Shown here piece by piece: positions 1 to 8,073 of a DNA stretch of 64,000 bases. The stretch lies in the NCBI GenBank assembly GCA_017615275.1, contig JAGAAO010000078.1:62001-126000 (forward strand), in the 5' to 3' direction. A model generated the notes under the pieces. It made no database searches. It saw only the letters and a list, made by a program, of their open reading frames with translations, and had not been told where the DNA came from. Origin of the DNA: Butyrivibrio sp. (GTDB lineage: Bacteria > Bacillota > Clostridia > Lachnospirales > Lachnospiraceae). The stretch's first letter is position 1; each line of letters begins with the position of its first letter. The translations under genes and the position numbers were made by a program.

Positions 1-308
1 GAAAGGATATTTTCAATGGTTCCTTTCTTTACGTCGTATGTTTCAACCGCAAGTTTGGTATTTTTACTTGCAATTACTCCTCTGACAACAAAGAAGATTA
101 TAAGAAGCGCTACTATGCCGAGTACTATCCATTTTTTCTTTATTTTTTTCTTGGGCTTCTTATATTCTTCAACTTCCGCGTCGTCGTCCTCATCGTAGAT
201 CTCAACAGCGGATCCCGTTGTCTCTTTGATTTCGGTCTTATCATCTTTTGAAGGAGTTGTATCCTTTTTTAACTCCTCATCTTTTTCCAAGTCCTTGATA
301 TCTGCCAT
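1..308 (-). CDS. MacA/HlyD-like efflux adaptor, N-terminal part (runs off window)
   Basis: About 102 N-terminal residues are visible: a charged cytoplasmic stretch of about 59 residues, one membrane helix (about 60-77), then the opening of an extracytoplasmic region (LAVETYDVKKGTIENIL) typical of the barrel-sandwich start of HlyD/MacA adaptors. The start is the ATG at 308, preceded by GGGAGAAG. It begins 17 bases after the ABC ATPase gene, which fits a MacA-ATPase-MacB permease operon exporting peptides or antibiotics; the permease should lie beyond the window edge. The family call rests on context and the short membrane-proximal motif, so substrate is unknown. Confidence 0.65.
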   Translation of the reverse strand, partial: MADIKDLEKDEELKKDTTPSKDDKTEIKETTGSAVEIYDEDDDAEVEEYKKPKKKIKKKWIVLGIVALLIIFFVVRGVIASKNTKLAVETYDVKKGTIENIL

Positions 309-325
309 CGTTCTTCTCCCTAATC

Positions 326-1027
326 TTAGTCTTCTTTATAATTCGGATTTATAATATCGCTCTTTATCTTTCCATCGGAGATTGTAATAACTCTCTTCGC
401 CTGTTCGGCAATTCCCGGGTCGTGAGTGATTATTATCACTGTTCTGCCCTCGGCATACAATCTCTTAATGATCTTCATGATCTCTTTGCTGGAAGCCGAA
501 TCCAGGTTACCTGTCGGCTCGTCTGCCAAAAGAATGGGCGGTGCCTGCGCGATTGCTCTTGCTATGGCAACTCTCTGCTGCTGTCCTCCGGACATTTCGT
601 TTGGTCTGTGTGTCTTTCTCTTCTCAAGCCCCACGCTGTTGAGCGCCGCATTTGCAAGTCTCTCACGTTCTTTCTTGCCGACTCCTCTGTATATCAGCGG
701 TAGTTCGACATTTTCCATTGCTGTTAGCGATTGGATCAGATTGAATCCTTGGAAAATAAACCCTATCTCTCTGTTTCTGATATCCGACTGCTCATCGTCA
801 GTCATGTGTGACACATCGTGCCCGTGTAAGTAGTACTTACCGCTTGTCGGAGTATCGAGACACCCAAGCATATTCATAAGTGTCGATTTACCCGAACCGG
901 ACTGACCGATAATAGCAACAAATTCCCGCTCTCCTATAGTCAGGCTCACATGATTAAGTGCTCTTACTTCATTCTCTCCGGGATTGTATATTTTACTTAC
1001 ATCCCTGATTTCAACCAGTTTTTTCAT
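326..1027 (-). CDS. ABC transporter ATP-binding protein, MacB/LolD type
   Basis: This 233-residue protein is a complete ABC ATPase that would power an efflux or lipoprotein-release type permease at the membrane. Visible motifs: Walker A GQSGSGKST (41-49), Q-loop FQGFN (92-96), signature SGGQQ (146-150), Walker B ILLADE (165-170) followed by PTGNLD, and switch histidine in ITHD (about 202). Length and the motif spacing match the MacB/LolD/YxdL group. It is the first gene of a unit that continues into the adaptor, with a strong promoter and palindromic operators about 80 bases upstream. A role in export of antimicrobial compounds is inference from the family. Confidence 0.9.
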   Translation of the reverse strand: MKKLVEIRDVSKIYNPGENEVRALNHVSLTIGEREFVAIIGQSGSGKSTLMNMLGCLDTPTSGKYYLHGHDVSHMTDDEQSDIRNREIGFIFQGFNLIQSLTAMENVELPLIYRGVGKKERERLANAALNSVGLEKRKTHRPNEMSGGQQQRVAIARAIAQAPPILLADEPTGNLDSASSKEIMKIIKRLYAEGRTVIIITHDPGIAEQAKRVITISDGKIKSDIINPNYKED

Positions 1028-1075
1028 AAAAGCTATAACCTCTTCTGTCTAAAACTTAATTCCACATTTAATATT

Positions 1076-1138
1076 TACTACGTTTATCATACCTTACCTG
1101 TCGTAGTATAAAATACTACGTCTATCAAGGTATGTCAA
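1076..1138 (-). promoter_or_regulatory. Promoter with nested and direct repeats before the efflux operon
   Basis: On the minus strand TTGACA (1133-1138), a 17-base spacer and TATTTT (1110-1115) form a promoter for the ABC genes. A perfect 8-bp inverted repeat CGTAGTAT/ATACTACG (1102-1120) covers the -10. A second inverted pair, CATACCTT (1088-1095) and AAGGTATG (1127-1134), shares exactly the same centre. In addition TACTACGTyTATCA occurs as a direct repeat at 1076-1089 and 1114-1127, 38 bases apart. The arrangement suggests a repressor binding two sites; no regulator gene is visible beside it. Confidence 0.6.
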
Positions 1139-1149
1139 GTACCTTTATG

Positions 1150-1191
1150 AAAAAAATGGGGTATCTTACTAAATTGTAAGATTTGCCCCAT
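1150..1191 (-). terminator. Intrinsic terminator of the solute-binding protein gene
   Basis: ATGGGG...CCCCAT with inner ATCTTAC/GTAAGAT (1156-1191) forms a stem followed on the minus strand by six T residues. It starts 8 bases after the stop codon and separates this gene from the efflux promoter. Confidence 0.8.
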
Positions 1192-1198
1192 AAATTCA

Positions 1199-2629
1199 CT
1201 ATCTCTGAATCGCTACTCTTTCCACACTATATGTTGCCGGCGCTATATATTCGCGCAGTATCACATCATCAAGCTTCGTAAGTCCTTTATTAAGACGCTT
1301 ATCCAGATCATTGAGAACTTCCTCAGGATCTTCCGAATACTCTCCCGCTAAAAGCTTTGCCAGAGTATCCCTTGCAGACAGCCCTTCTATGTCTATAACT
1401 CCCTTTGGATCAGCCATTCGAATGATAAACTGACCGTCCTTAAATGTAGCAAACTCCTTCCATCCGGGTACAAAAGACTCTTTTGCCTTTTCCAAAACTT
1501 CATTTCTGTACGGTATATACATTCCCTGCTCGTACATTTTCACAAGATTGTCATCGGAATAGAACCACTCAAGCACACGCGCAATCTTTGATGTATCCTT
1601 TGCATCAAGTGCCTTTTTTGAAACAGCCAGAAGATCTGTCGCCGTAACCATCTCTTTATACTTATATCCCGCAGAAGTTATCGAAGGCGGATCGCAAACG
1701 ATCCATTTACATTTGGCGGGAAATTGCTCCGTATAAACGGCAACATCAAAACTAGCCGCCATGGCAATACCTACTTTGCCTGCCGAAAACTCCGCTCGCG
1801 CCTTATCGGCGTCCATATTTTCATAACCCGGGTATACACTGCCATCTTCGATCATCCCTAGAATATTTTTTATGATCGGCAGTCCGTCTGAATATCTGTA
1901 TGTTCCGCTCACTGCGTCATAGCCAAAATGCCCCAATGACGCAGAGGAAACACTGTATATATAATGATCGAGAGTCCATCCGCTCTCAAGTGCCAGAAAA
2001 AAGCCATACGCTTCGCCGCCCGACTTCTCTGTGATAACTTTCGCATCTTCTCTGACCTCATTCCATGTAGCGGGAGGTTCAGCTATTCCCGCCATGTCAA
2101 AAAGATCTTTGTTTATTATCATCTTGTAAGATTGCAAGCTGTACGGAAGCGTATAGATCTTATCGTAAAAAATCTGATCTCCTATAGCGAGATCGTCTTT
2201 ATTGTACAGTGAAAGAAAAGAATCGCTGCCTTCAAGATCGGATATGGGAACGGCATTTCCTTCCTCAACATACCTTGCAAAAGTATTGGATGAAGGTCTG
2301 AAAAGATCAGGTCCCTCACCGTTAATAAAAGCAGCATCTATAGCATCGCCATATTCCGTCCCGAACACTTTGTATTCGATACATATGCCCTCTTCTTTGC
2401 CGACCGTATTGTTGTACTCTTCGATCTGTGCCTCTCTGATGGTCTGCTCATGCGCGTTGTCGCTCCATACCGTAACTACCTGGAGGTCATCTGCATTGGC
2501 TTTTTTCTCGGCACTGTTCCCAAGAAAACTGTTGTTGTCGGTAACAGACAAGTACCAGCATTCATATCCGACTAAAGCCGCGGTGATAATTGCCGGAACC
2601 AGCATAATTGCTATTTTCTTTTTCTTCAC
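1199..2629 (-). CDS. Extracellular solute-binding protein, family 1 type
   Basis: The 476-residue product resembles sugar-type ABC solute-binding proteins: an exported N-terminus, then a region reading WSDNAHEQTIREAQIEEYN and PDLFRPSS typical of the first lobe, and a C-terminal helical lobe. It starts at GTG 2629 behind GGGGGA. The N-terminus (IAIMLVPAIITAALVGYEC) is hydrophobic but lacks a good lipobox (GYEC instead of LxGC), so it may be held by an uncleaved signal anchor. No permease genes adjoin it; the neighbours are a lipase and htpG. It may act with a distant transporter or as a sensor; ligand unknown. Confidence 0.75.
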   Translation of the reverse strand: MKKKKIAIMLVPAIITAALVGYECWYLSVTDNNSFLGNSAEKKANADDLQVVTVWSDNAHEQTIREAQIEEYNNTVGKEEGICIEYKVFGTEYGDAIDAAFINGEGPDLFRPSSNTFARYVEEGNAVPISDLEGSDSFLSLYNKDDLAIGDQIFYDKIYTLPYSLQSYKMIINKDLFDMAGIAEPPATWNEVREDAKVITEKSGGEAYGFFLALESGWTLDHYIYSVSSASLGHFGYDAVSGTYRYSDGLPIIKNILGMIEDGSVYPGYENMDADKARAEFSAGKVGIAMAASFDVAVYTEQFPAKCKWIVCDPPSITSAGYKYKEMVTATDLLAVSKKALDAKDTSKIARVLEWFYSDDNLVKMYEQGMYIPYRNEVLEKAKESFVPGWKEFATFKDGQFIIRMADPKGVIDIEGLSARDTLAKLLAGEYSEDPEEVLNDLDKRLNKGLTKLDDVILREYIAPATYSVERVAIQR

Positions 2630-2689
2630 TCTTTCTATCCCCCAGCAAAAGAATACGGAAATTCAAATAGTCTTTATTAAAAAAATACG

Positions 2690-3871
2690 TCAAAAACCTC
2701 TGAGACGAAGATCGTTCACAAGGTTCACATAAAATTCTCTTACATCGAAATCTTTAATGTTCTCACGATTCAGGTCGATCATGTCACCGTGAGAAATTCC
2801 TCTTTTTCCGGAAGGGATAAGCATCTTAAAGTTGCTGCCCCAAGGAAAAGAATTCTCTCCGACAAGTCCGTCGTTTCTTCCGTCAAAATTCTTGACCAGA
2901 AGATATGACATATTAAGCGGAAATCTGCCCGCAGAAGGTCTCGTCTGAATAGAACCGACCGACTGATAATAAACCTCGGGTCTGTCGAGAACCTCTTCAT
3001 TGCGCTTCTCGCATGCTCTGTGCGTAAGATCGGTTACCGCACCGATAAAGTCAGGGTTAACGTCACCGAGTGTCGCAGCACCTGCGTTATATGCAGCCGC
3101 AACAGTTCTCTGCTGAGCTTCGGGAATCTTTTCAAGAAGATAGTCCGCAAATTCACAGCCTCTGTGAGGTGTGTTGATCGTGGTAAGAGAAGCCACATCC
3201 TCATATGCTCCACACTTGGATATCGCATATCTCATATCAAGTCCGCCCTTTGAATGAGCGATGACATTAACCTTCTCACAACCTGTCTGTGCCTTTATTG
3301 CTTTAATTCTCCTTGCGAGTTCCTCTCCGCTCTTTTCAACGGAAGATGCACTGTTATGCTCTCCGTAGAATATAGTGGCGCCGTTTGCAATAAGCTCTGC
3401 CGGCACTCTTCCCCAATAATTCAGGTGCTCGAAATCTCTGAAAAACACACCGTGAACCATCAGTATGGGATACTTTGTAGCGCAGATCCTGTCGCCTTTT
3501 CTCTGCGCATTGAGATTATTCTTCTGTGTCTCAAGCTTAACCTCTGCATCGGCAGTCTTTATGATCTTGCCGAGCATGATAAGGTTTGCAACAGGCACCA
3601 TTCCAAATACGAGTCCCAATACTCTCCATTTGATGCCGAGCTGCTTACAATTTATGTATACGATGATTATTCCTATCCAAAAAATTGTTGCTTCGATAAT
3701 TGTAATGATCGCGGTCTTAACAAAGAACAACACGGGATTCGTATAATAGCCCGTAAAACCAAACGGACTTCTGAATAAATCCCAAATATAAACCGCTGCA
3801 AAAGCAAATGTTGTAACCAAAAAAATCTTAAGAATAGTATTTCCTATTCTGCAGGCGTGAATCCTTTTCAT
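2690..3871 (-). CDS. Membrane-anchored alpha/beta-hydrolase, triacylglycerol lipase-like
   Basis: The start at ATG 3871 is supported by AAGGAG 11 bases upstream; the longer reading to 3979 would run through the htpG terminator. The 393-residue protein has three hydrophobic helices (about 13-31, 46-73, 84-104) and then a lipase domain: oxyanion-hole segment PILMVHGVFF (about 135-144), nucleophile elbow AHSKGG with Ser207, and a later GLVGE and SHGDMID that may carry the acid and histidine. The family hydrolyses acyl esters; here the enzyme would sit on the membrane. Orientation of the domain and real substrate are unknown. It lies between htpG and an orphan binding protein. Confidence 0.8.
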   Translation of the reverse strand: MKRIHACRIGNTILKIFLVTTFAFAAVYIWDLFRSPFGFTGYYTNPVLFFVKTAIITIIEATIFWIGIIIVYINCKQLGIKWRVLGLVFGMVPVANLIMLGKIIKTADAEVKLETQKNNLNAQRKGDRICATKYPILMVHGVFFRDFEHLNYWGRVPAELIANGATIFYGEHNSASSVEKSGEELARRIKAIKAQTGCEKVNVIAHSKGGLDMRYAISKCGAYEDVASLTTINTPHRGCEFADYLLEKIPEAQQRTVAAAYNAGAATLGDVNPDFIGAVTDLTHRACEKRNEEVLDRPEVYYQSVGSIQTRPSAGRFPLNMSYLLVKNFDGRNDGLVGENSFPWGSNFKMLIPSGKRGISHGDMIDLNRENIKDFDVREFYVNLVNDLRLRGF

Positions 3872-3918
3872 CCCCAATTCTCCTTCCGATAAACCTTCTC
3901 TCCCCTTTATAATTATAC

Positions 3919-3949
3919 AAGGGAATGCCGAATAAGTCAGCATTCCCTT
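3919..3949 (-). terminator. Intrinsic terminator of htpG
   Basis: A perfect 10-bp stem AAGGGAATGC/GCATTCCCTT with an 11-base loop begins 17 bases after the htpG stop. The T tract after it is weak (TTGTATAATTATAAA), so some readthrough into the lipase gene is possible. Confidence 0.7.
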
Positions 3950-3965
3950 GATGTAATTTAGTAAT

Positions 3966-6038
3966 TTAGTTGTTGGCAAAAGTCATCATTATCTCATTGC
4001 TTCTTGCAACGAATGCAGCCATAGCCTCGCCCTCAAGAGGTGCGTTCTGTATACGTGCAAGATCATACAGCTGCTCGCAGATCATAGATGCGTTGTCTGC
4101 ATCTTTATTATCCATGACATACTGAACAAGAGGATGATTTGCATTAAGAACAAGAGTCTGTCCTTCGTTGTTTCCAAAATCTCCCATGGACATTCCGTTC
4201 ATTGCATACATCTTCATCATATCCGCAAGACGTCTTGCCTCCTCAGAAACAGTAAGCATTGAAGACACTTTCTTATCCTTAAGTTTTACAAGTTTAACTT
4301 CAAGCTTGTCGTTCTTTATAGCTTTTCTGATTTTCTCGCAGAGCTCTTTCTCTTTTTCCTCAAGCTCCTTTGCAGCCTTCTTGGAAGTCTTGCTCTTGAA
4401 TGTATCCGTAAGATCCGCATCGATTCTCATAAAGCGGATTCCCTCGTTCTTGCTCTCAAGCTGCTGCATAAAAGGATTGTCGATGTTGTGGTTCATTATG
4501 AACGCATCCATCTTCTGAGCCTTGAACATACTGATGTACTGGCTCTGCTGCTGTTCATCTGTTACGTAGTAGATGATGCGAGGCTCTTTTTCTTCGTCCT
4601 TATTATCCTCGGACTTATCGTCAACAACCTCTGCTTCAACCTTCTCTCCGTTCTCGTCAACAGCCTCTTCCTTTTTGGCTTCTTCCTCAGCCTCTTTGTT
4701 GATCTGAAGGGCGTCGGGAAGTGTGATATATTTGCCTTCGAGGTTCTTGAAAAGAATGTAATCATTCATCTTCTCACAGAATTTATCATCCTTAAGGCAA
4801 CCGTATTTGATAAATGGGCTGATGTCATCCCAGTATTTGTCGTAGTTTTCTTTGTCTGTCTTGCAAAGTCCCGCGAGCTTCTCGGCAACCTTCTTGCTGA
4901 TGTACTCAGAAATTTTCTTTACAAATCCATCGTTCTGAAGAGCACTTCTTGAAACATTCAAAGGAAGATCGGGACAATCGATAACCCCCTTTAAGAGCAT
5001 AAGATACTCAGGAATAACTTCCTTGATATTGTCTGCAATAAATACCTGGTTATTGTAGAGCTTTATTGTCCCCTCGATAGACTCAAACTCCATGTTGATC
5101 TTGGGGAAGTAAAGGATTCCCTTTAAGTTGAACGGATAGTCCATGTTGAGGTGGATCCAGAAAAGAGGCTCCTTGTAGTCATGGAATACTTTTCTGTAGA
5201 ACTCAAGATATTCCTCATCGGTACAATCCTTGGGAGTCTTAGCCCAAAGAGGATGCTTGTCGTTAAGAAGCTGAGGTCTTCTCTTGATCTTGTACTCAAG
5301 CTCAGGCTCCTTATCCTCTCCCTCTTTCTTCTCGGGATGAACCTCTTCAATGACAACGTCTGAATCAAGCTTCTCGCTTGCCTTTATTGTCTCGGTCCCC
5401 TCTTCGTTCTCTCTTGAAAGATATATGTCATAAGGCATGAAAGAACAGTACTTCTGAACAACCTCTCTTGCCTTGTATTCATTACAGAACTCAAGACAGT
5501 CATCGGAAAGGTGTAATGTGATAGTTGTACCTACTTCTTTCTTGTCTCCGTCCGACATCTCAAAATCAGATCCGCCGTCGCATGTCCAGTGAACAGACTC
5601 AGCATCTGACTTATATGAAAGAGTATCGATATCAACAGAATCTGCAACCATAAATGTTGAATAGAAACCAAGACCAAAGTGTCCGATGATCTGATCGGCG
5701 TTTGCCTTATCTTTATATTTGTTCAGGAAATCGGTAGCTCCGGAAAATGCCACCTGATTGATATATTCTTCAACTTCCTCGGCAGTCATACCGATTCCGT
5801 TATCTGTTATCTTAATTGTTTTCTCTTTGTCATTGAGTACTACGTCAACGCGAGGTGTAAAACCTTCGGGTAACTCATACTCACCCATCATATCCATCTT
5901 GCGGATCTTGGTTACCGCATCACATGCATTTGAGATTACTTCTCTGTAAAAAATATCATGATCCGAATAAAGCCATTTCTTAATGATTGGAAACATGTTC
6001 TCACTATTAATTGAAAGATTACCTTTTTTTGAAGCCAT
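3966..6038 (-). CDS. htpG: Molecular chaperone HtpG (Hsp90 family)
   Basis: HtpG is a cytosolic ATP-dependent chaperone dimer. The N-terminal GHKL ATPase shows REVISNACDAV (catalytic Glu and Asn region), ITDNGIGMT and GHFGLGFYS; middle and C-terminal dimerisation domains follow. ATG 6038 is chosen because AAAGGAG lies 8 bases upstream; an in-frame GTG at 6047 is less well placed. The protein is 690 residues, longer than the roughly 625 of E. coli, largely because of two charged insertions: one after the ATPase domain (EVHPEKKEGEDKEPE) and an acidic one around residues 448-486. Expression is probably under HrcA control through the CIRCE element upstream. Confidence 0.97.
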   Translation of the reverse strand: MASKKGNLSINSENMFPIIKKWLYSDHDIFYREVISNACDAVTKIRKMDMMGEYELPEGFTPRVDVVLNDKEKTIKITDNGIGMTAEEVEEYINQVAFSGATDFLNKYKDKANADQIIGHFGLGFYSTFMVADSVDIDTLSYKSDAESVHWTCDGGSDFEMSDGDKKEVGTTITLHLSDDCLEFCNEYKAREVVQKYCSFMPYDIYLSRENEEGTETIKASEKLDSDVVIEEVHPEKKEGEDKEPELEYKIKRRPQLLNDKHPLWAKTPKDCTDEEYLEFYRKVFHDYKEPLFWIHLNMDYPFNLKGILYFPKINMEFESIEGTIKLYNNQVFIADNIKEVIPEYLMLLKGVIDCPDLPLNVSRSALQNDGFVKKISEYISKKVAEKLAGLCKTDKENYDKYWDDISPFIKYGCLKDDKFCEKMNDYILFKNLEGKYITLPDALQINKEAEEEAKKEEAVDENGEKVEAEVVDDKSEDNKDEEKEPRIIYYVTDEQQQSQYISMFKAQKMDAFIMNHNIDNPFMQQLESKNEGIRFMRIDADLTDTFKSKTSKKAAKELEEKEKELCEKIRKAIKNDKLEVKLVKLKDKKVSSMLTVSEEARRLADMMKMYAMNGMSMGDFGNNEGQTLVLNANHPLVQYVMDNKDADNASMICEQLYDLARIQNAPLEGEAMAAFVARSNEIMMTFANN

Positions 6039-6105
6039 TACTCCCACTCCTTTGCATCATTTCAGTCTATGTACGATTTAGGTTCCCCTCTACCGTACAA
6101 AATAA

Positions 6106-6134
6106 AGTTTAATTCTCCATATTCAAAAAGTCAA
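6106..6134 (-). promoter_or_regulatory. Sigma-A type promoter of htpG
   Basis: TTGACT (6129-6134), a 17-base spacer and TAAACT (6106-6111) on the minus strand. It lies 68 bases before the htpG start and directly downstream of the CIRCE palindrome. Confidence 0.75.
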
Positions 6135-6141
6135 TAAAAAA

Positions 6142-6168
6142 TTAGCACTCACTTGACGTGAGTGCTAA
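6142..6168 (-). promoter_or_regulatory. CIRCE element (HrcA operator), also terminator-like
   Basis: TTAGCACTC, nine bases, GAGTGCTAA: an exact match to the CIRCE consensus bound by the heat-shock repressor HrcA. The inverted repeat is extended to 11 bp (TTAGCACTCAC/GTGAGTGCTAA, 5-base loop) and is followed on the minus strand by TTTTTT, so as RNA it is also a plausible intrinsic terminator for the lipoprotein gene ending 9 bases before it. It sits just upstream of the -35 rather than at the transcription start. Confidence 0.92.
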
Positions 6169-6176
6169 TAATTTCA

Positions 6177-7253
6177 TCAATTCAGATCTGATCCGCAGAA
6201 TGACTGGCATCTGTATTTGCTCAGATTTCTTATATTTTCGGCTTCCTCTGAAGTTATCTCATTCGATTTGTCTTCACCGGGTTCCTTATTCGAGCGATAA
6301 TATACCGCCTGATCGCTGCCGGCTTTTTCAGCCTGGAATACTGATTCAACAATTTCAAGCTTACCGTTTGCATATTTGTAATAAGCATACGAAGCAAAAT
6401 CTGCTCCGGCGGATGCATCTTTTGCAATCATATTGTTATAACACAGGAAGTATTTGTCTCTTTCTCCTGCATTAAACACTTGAACCATCTTACCGTTCTG
6501 CATGGTGTACATATCATAGATAATGCCCTGATCAGCATCTATCACACCCTTGACATAACCTGTCAGAATAAGTTCCGCTGTTCCGTCACCGTCAATATCT
6601 TTGGTGTAATATGCAAATCCCATGTCCTCACCTGCATTATAGAAAACATCGGAAATATCAAGTTTTCCTTTCTGCTCATCGGTAAAACCGTTTTTAAGAC
6701 CGTCGGAAACAGTCTTTATAAATTCGTCATATGAGCTGTCCCATTTTTCGTTTAAGTCTCTTTTTGTGGTTCCGCTTGCGGGCTCACTCCAATCACTATA
6801 CTCCTTGTTTGAACCTTCGCCCTTGAACGATCTTACTTTTATTCTGAAGTCAAAATCATCCTGTGCTCCGCAGGAATAACCGGGTTCCGTTACTTCTTCA
6901 ACTCCGGTATCGCTCTCTTTGTACTCCGACTCTTCTGAAAATTTCATCTCAGAGCTTACCTCGTATCCGTCAGCTCCTTCAACAGCATCCCAGTCAAAGA
7001 ACACATCTACGCAATCAGAGCCCTGTACGGTAACTCCGTCTTTTACAACAGGAACTGTCAATGCTGCATTGGAAACATCACCTGTTTCTGCGCTTTCCTC
7101 TGCAGTCTCTTCTGCTCCCGTTTCTTCCGCTACTGTAGCTTCAGCATTTGAATCTCCGTCTACTTCCACATTGATCGCTTCTTCAACACTTGTACAACCG
7201 ATCAGTAGACTGGCAACCATGCCTGCTGCCAACAAAACTTTTAATCCTTTCAC
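6177..7253 (-). CDS. Lipoprotein with a fibronectin-III-like segment
   Basis: A 358-residue exported protein with a clear lipobox (LLIGC, Cys20), so it should be lipidated and held on the outer face of the membrane. After an acidic Ala/Glu-rich linker (about 25-65) comes a segment with FWD...GADGYEV...FRIKVRSF...YSDWSEP, the pattern of a fibronectin type III fold (about 70-165). The C-terminal half contains YTKDIDGDGTAELIL, a calcium-loop or FG-GAP-like motif often seen in secreted clostridial proteins. Function is unknown; surface binding is the likeliest role. It has its own promoter and a hairpin leader and ends just before CIRCE. Confidence 0.7.
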   Translation of the reverse strand: MKGLKVLLAAGMVASLLIGCTSVEEAINVEVDGDSNAEATVAEETGAEETAEESAETGDVSNAALTVPVVKDGVTVQGSDCVDVFFDWDAVEGADGYEVSSEMKFSEESEYKESDTGVEEVTEPGYSCGAQDDFDFRIKVRSFKGEGSNKEYSDWSEPASGTTKRDLNEKWDSSYDEFIKTVSDGLKNGFTDEQKGKLDISDVFYNAGEDMGFAYYTKDIDGDGTAELILTGYVKGVIDADQGIIYDMYTMQNGKMVQVFNAGERDKYFLCYNNMIAKDASAGADFASYAYYKYANGKLEIVESVFQAEKAGSDQAVYYRSNKEPGEDKSNEITSEEAENIRNLSKYRCQSFCGSDLN

Positions 7254-7271
7254 TTTCTTTTCTTCCTCCTA

Positions 7272-7295
7272 AACATATTTCCCCCGAAATATGTT
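7272..7295 (-). other. Perfect palindrome in the leader of the lipoprotein gene
   Basis: AACATATTTC and GAAATATGTT form a perfect 10-bp inverted repeat with a 4-base loop (GGGG on the minus strand). It sits between the -10 box and the Shine-Dalgarno AGGAGG. No T tract follows, so it is more likely an operator or an mRNA 5' hairpin than a terminator. Confidence 0.6.
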
Positions 7296-7298
7296 CTT

Positions 7299-7328
7299 AT
7301 TATACACTCACTCGGCCTTTGATGTCAC
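7299..7328 (-). promoter_or_regulatory. Promoter of the lipoprotein gene
   Basis: GTGACA (7323-7328), 18-base spacer, TATAAT (7299-7304) on the minus strand, overlapping the 3' end of the response-regulator gene. Confidence 0.6.
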
Positions 7329-8069
7329 ATAATCCGAGTAACTCATACCTGTATACTTTTTAAAGCACCTGCTGAAATAATTGGGATCGGGTATTCCTAC
7401 CTCTGCGGCTGCCTGATACATCTTTACATTTGACTTCGCTATGGTTATAGCTTTTTTCATTCGAAGATCAGTAAGATACTCGATAAAATTCTTTCCCGTA
7501 TCCTGTTTGAATTTCCTCGAAAGATAACTTGAGCTGAATCCAAAGTGCTGTGCAACAAAAGCAAGGTTTAACTTGGAATCGGTAAAATTCTCCCCGACGT
7601 ACTTTTTTATCAGTTCCGTTGCATTGCTCTCATATGCAGCTTCTCCTGTAGGTTCCGCCTTCTGTTCCTCCCAGAAATCATTTGATTCGGCAAGCTTCTT
7701 TTTGGCTCTCACAAGCACCTTTGTGATCTCGGATCTGACCATCGGCTTGAGCATATAGTCAAAAACCGGAAGACTTACGCATTTCCTCGCATATTCAAAC
7801 TGATTTATGGCAGTCATTATTATGATGATCAGATTAGGATATCTTCCCGTCGCTGTCTGTGTAAACTCAATACCATCCATAAAAGGCATCGAGATATCAA
7901 CAAAAGCTATATCCGGCTTCAGATCGTCAATAACATTTATAGCTTCGATCCCGCTCGCCGCTTCGCCCACAACTTCCATGTCAAGTTCGTCCCAGTTGAT
8001 CGCTGCGCGCATAAGCTTACGAGCCGATTCTTCATCGTCTATTATCATAACTCTGTATTTTCTGTCCAT
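7308..8069 (-). CDS. Response regulator with AraC-type output domain (YesN-like)
   Basis: A 253-residue two-component regulator. The receiver domain has the acidic pair DD (11-12), phospho-acceptor Asp58 (AFVDISMPFMDG) and the conserved lysine in YMLKP. The C-terminal about 100 residues form an AraC/XylS double HTH (FGFSSSYLSRKFKQDTG and VGIPDPNYFSRCFKKYTGMS). It begins 4 bases after the kinase gene, so the two are co-translated. In this family the regulator usually activates a nearby carbohydrate transporter; the ABC importer at 9943-13162 is the obvious target, though that is inference. Confidence 0.9.
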   Translation of the reverse strand: MDRKYRVMIIDDEESARKLMRAAINWDELDMEVVGEAASGIEAINVIDDLKPDIAFVDISMPFMDGIEFTQTATGRYPNLIIIIMTAINQFEYARKCVSLPVFDYMLKPMVRSEITKVLVRAKKKLAESNDFWEEQKAEPTGEAAYESNATELIKKYVGENFTDSKLNLAFVAQHFGFSSSYLSRKFKQDTGKNFIEYLTDLRMKKAITIAKSNVKMYQAAAEVGIPDPNYFSRCFKKYTGMSYSDYVTSKAE

Positions 8070-8073
8070 ACAT

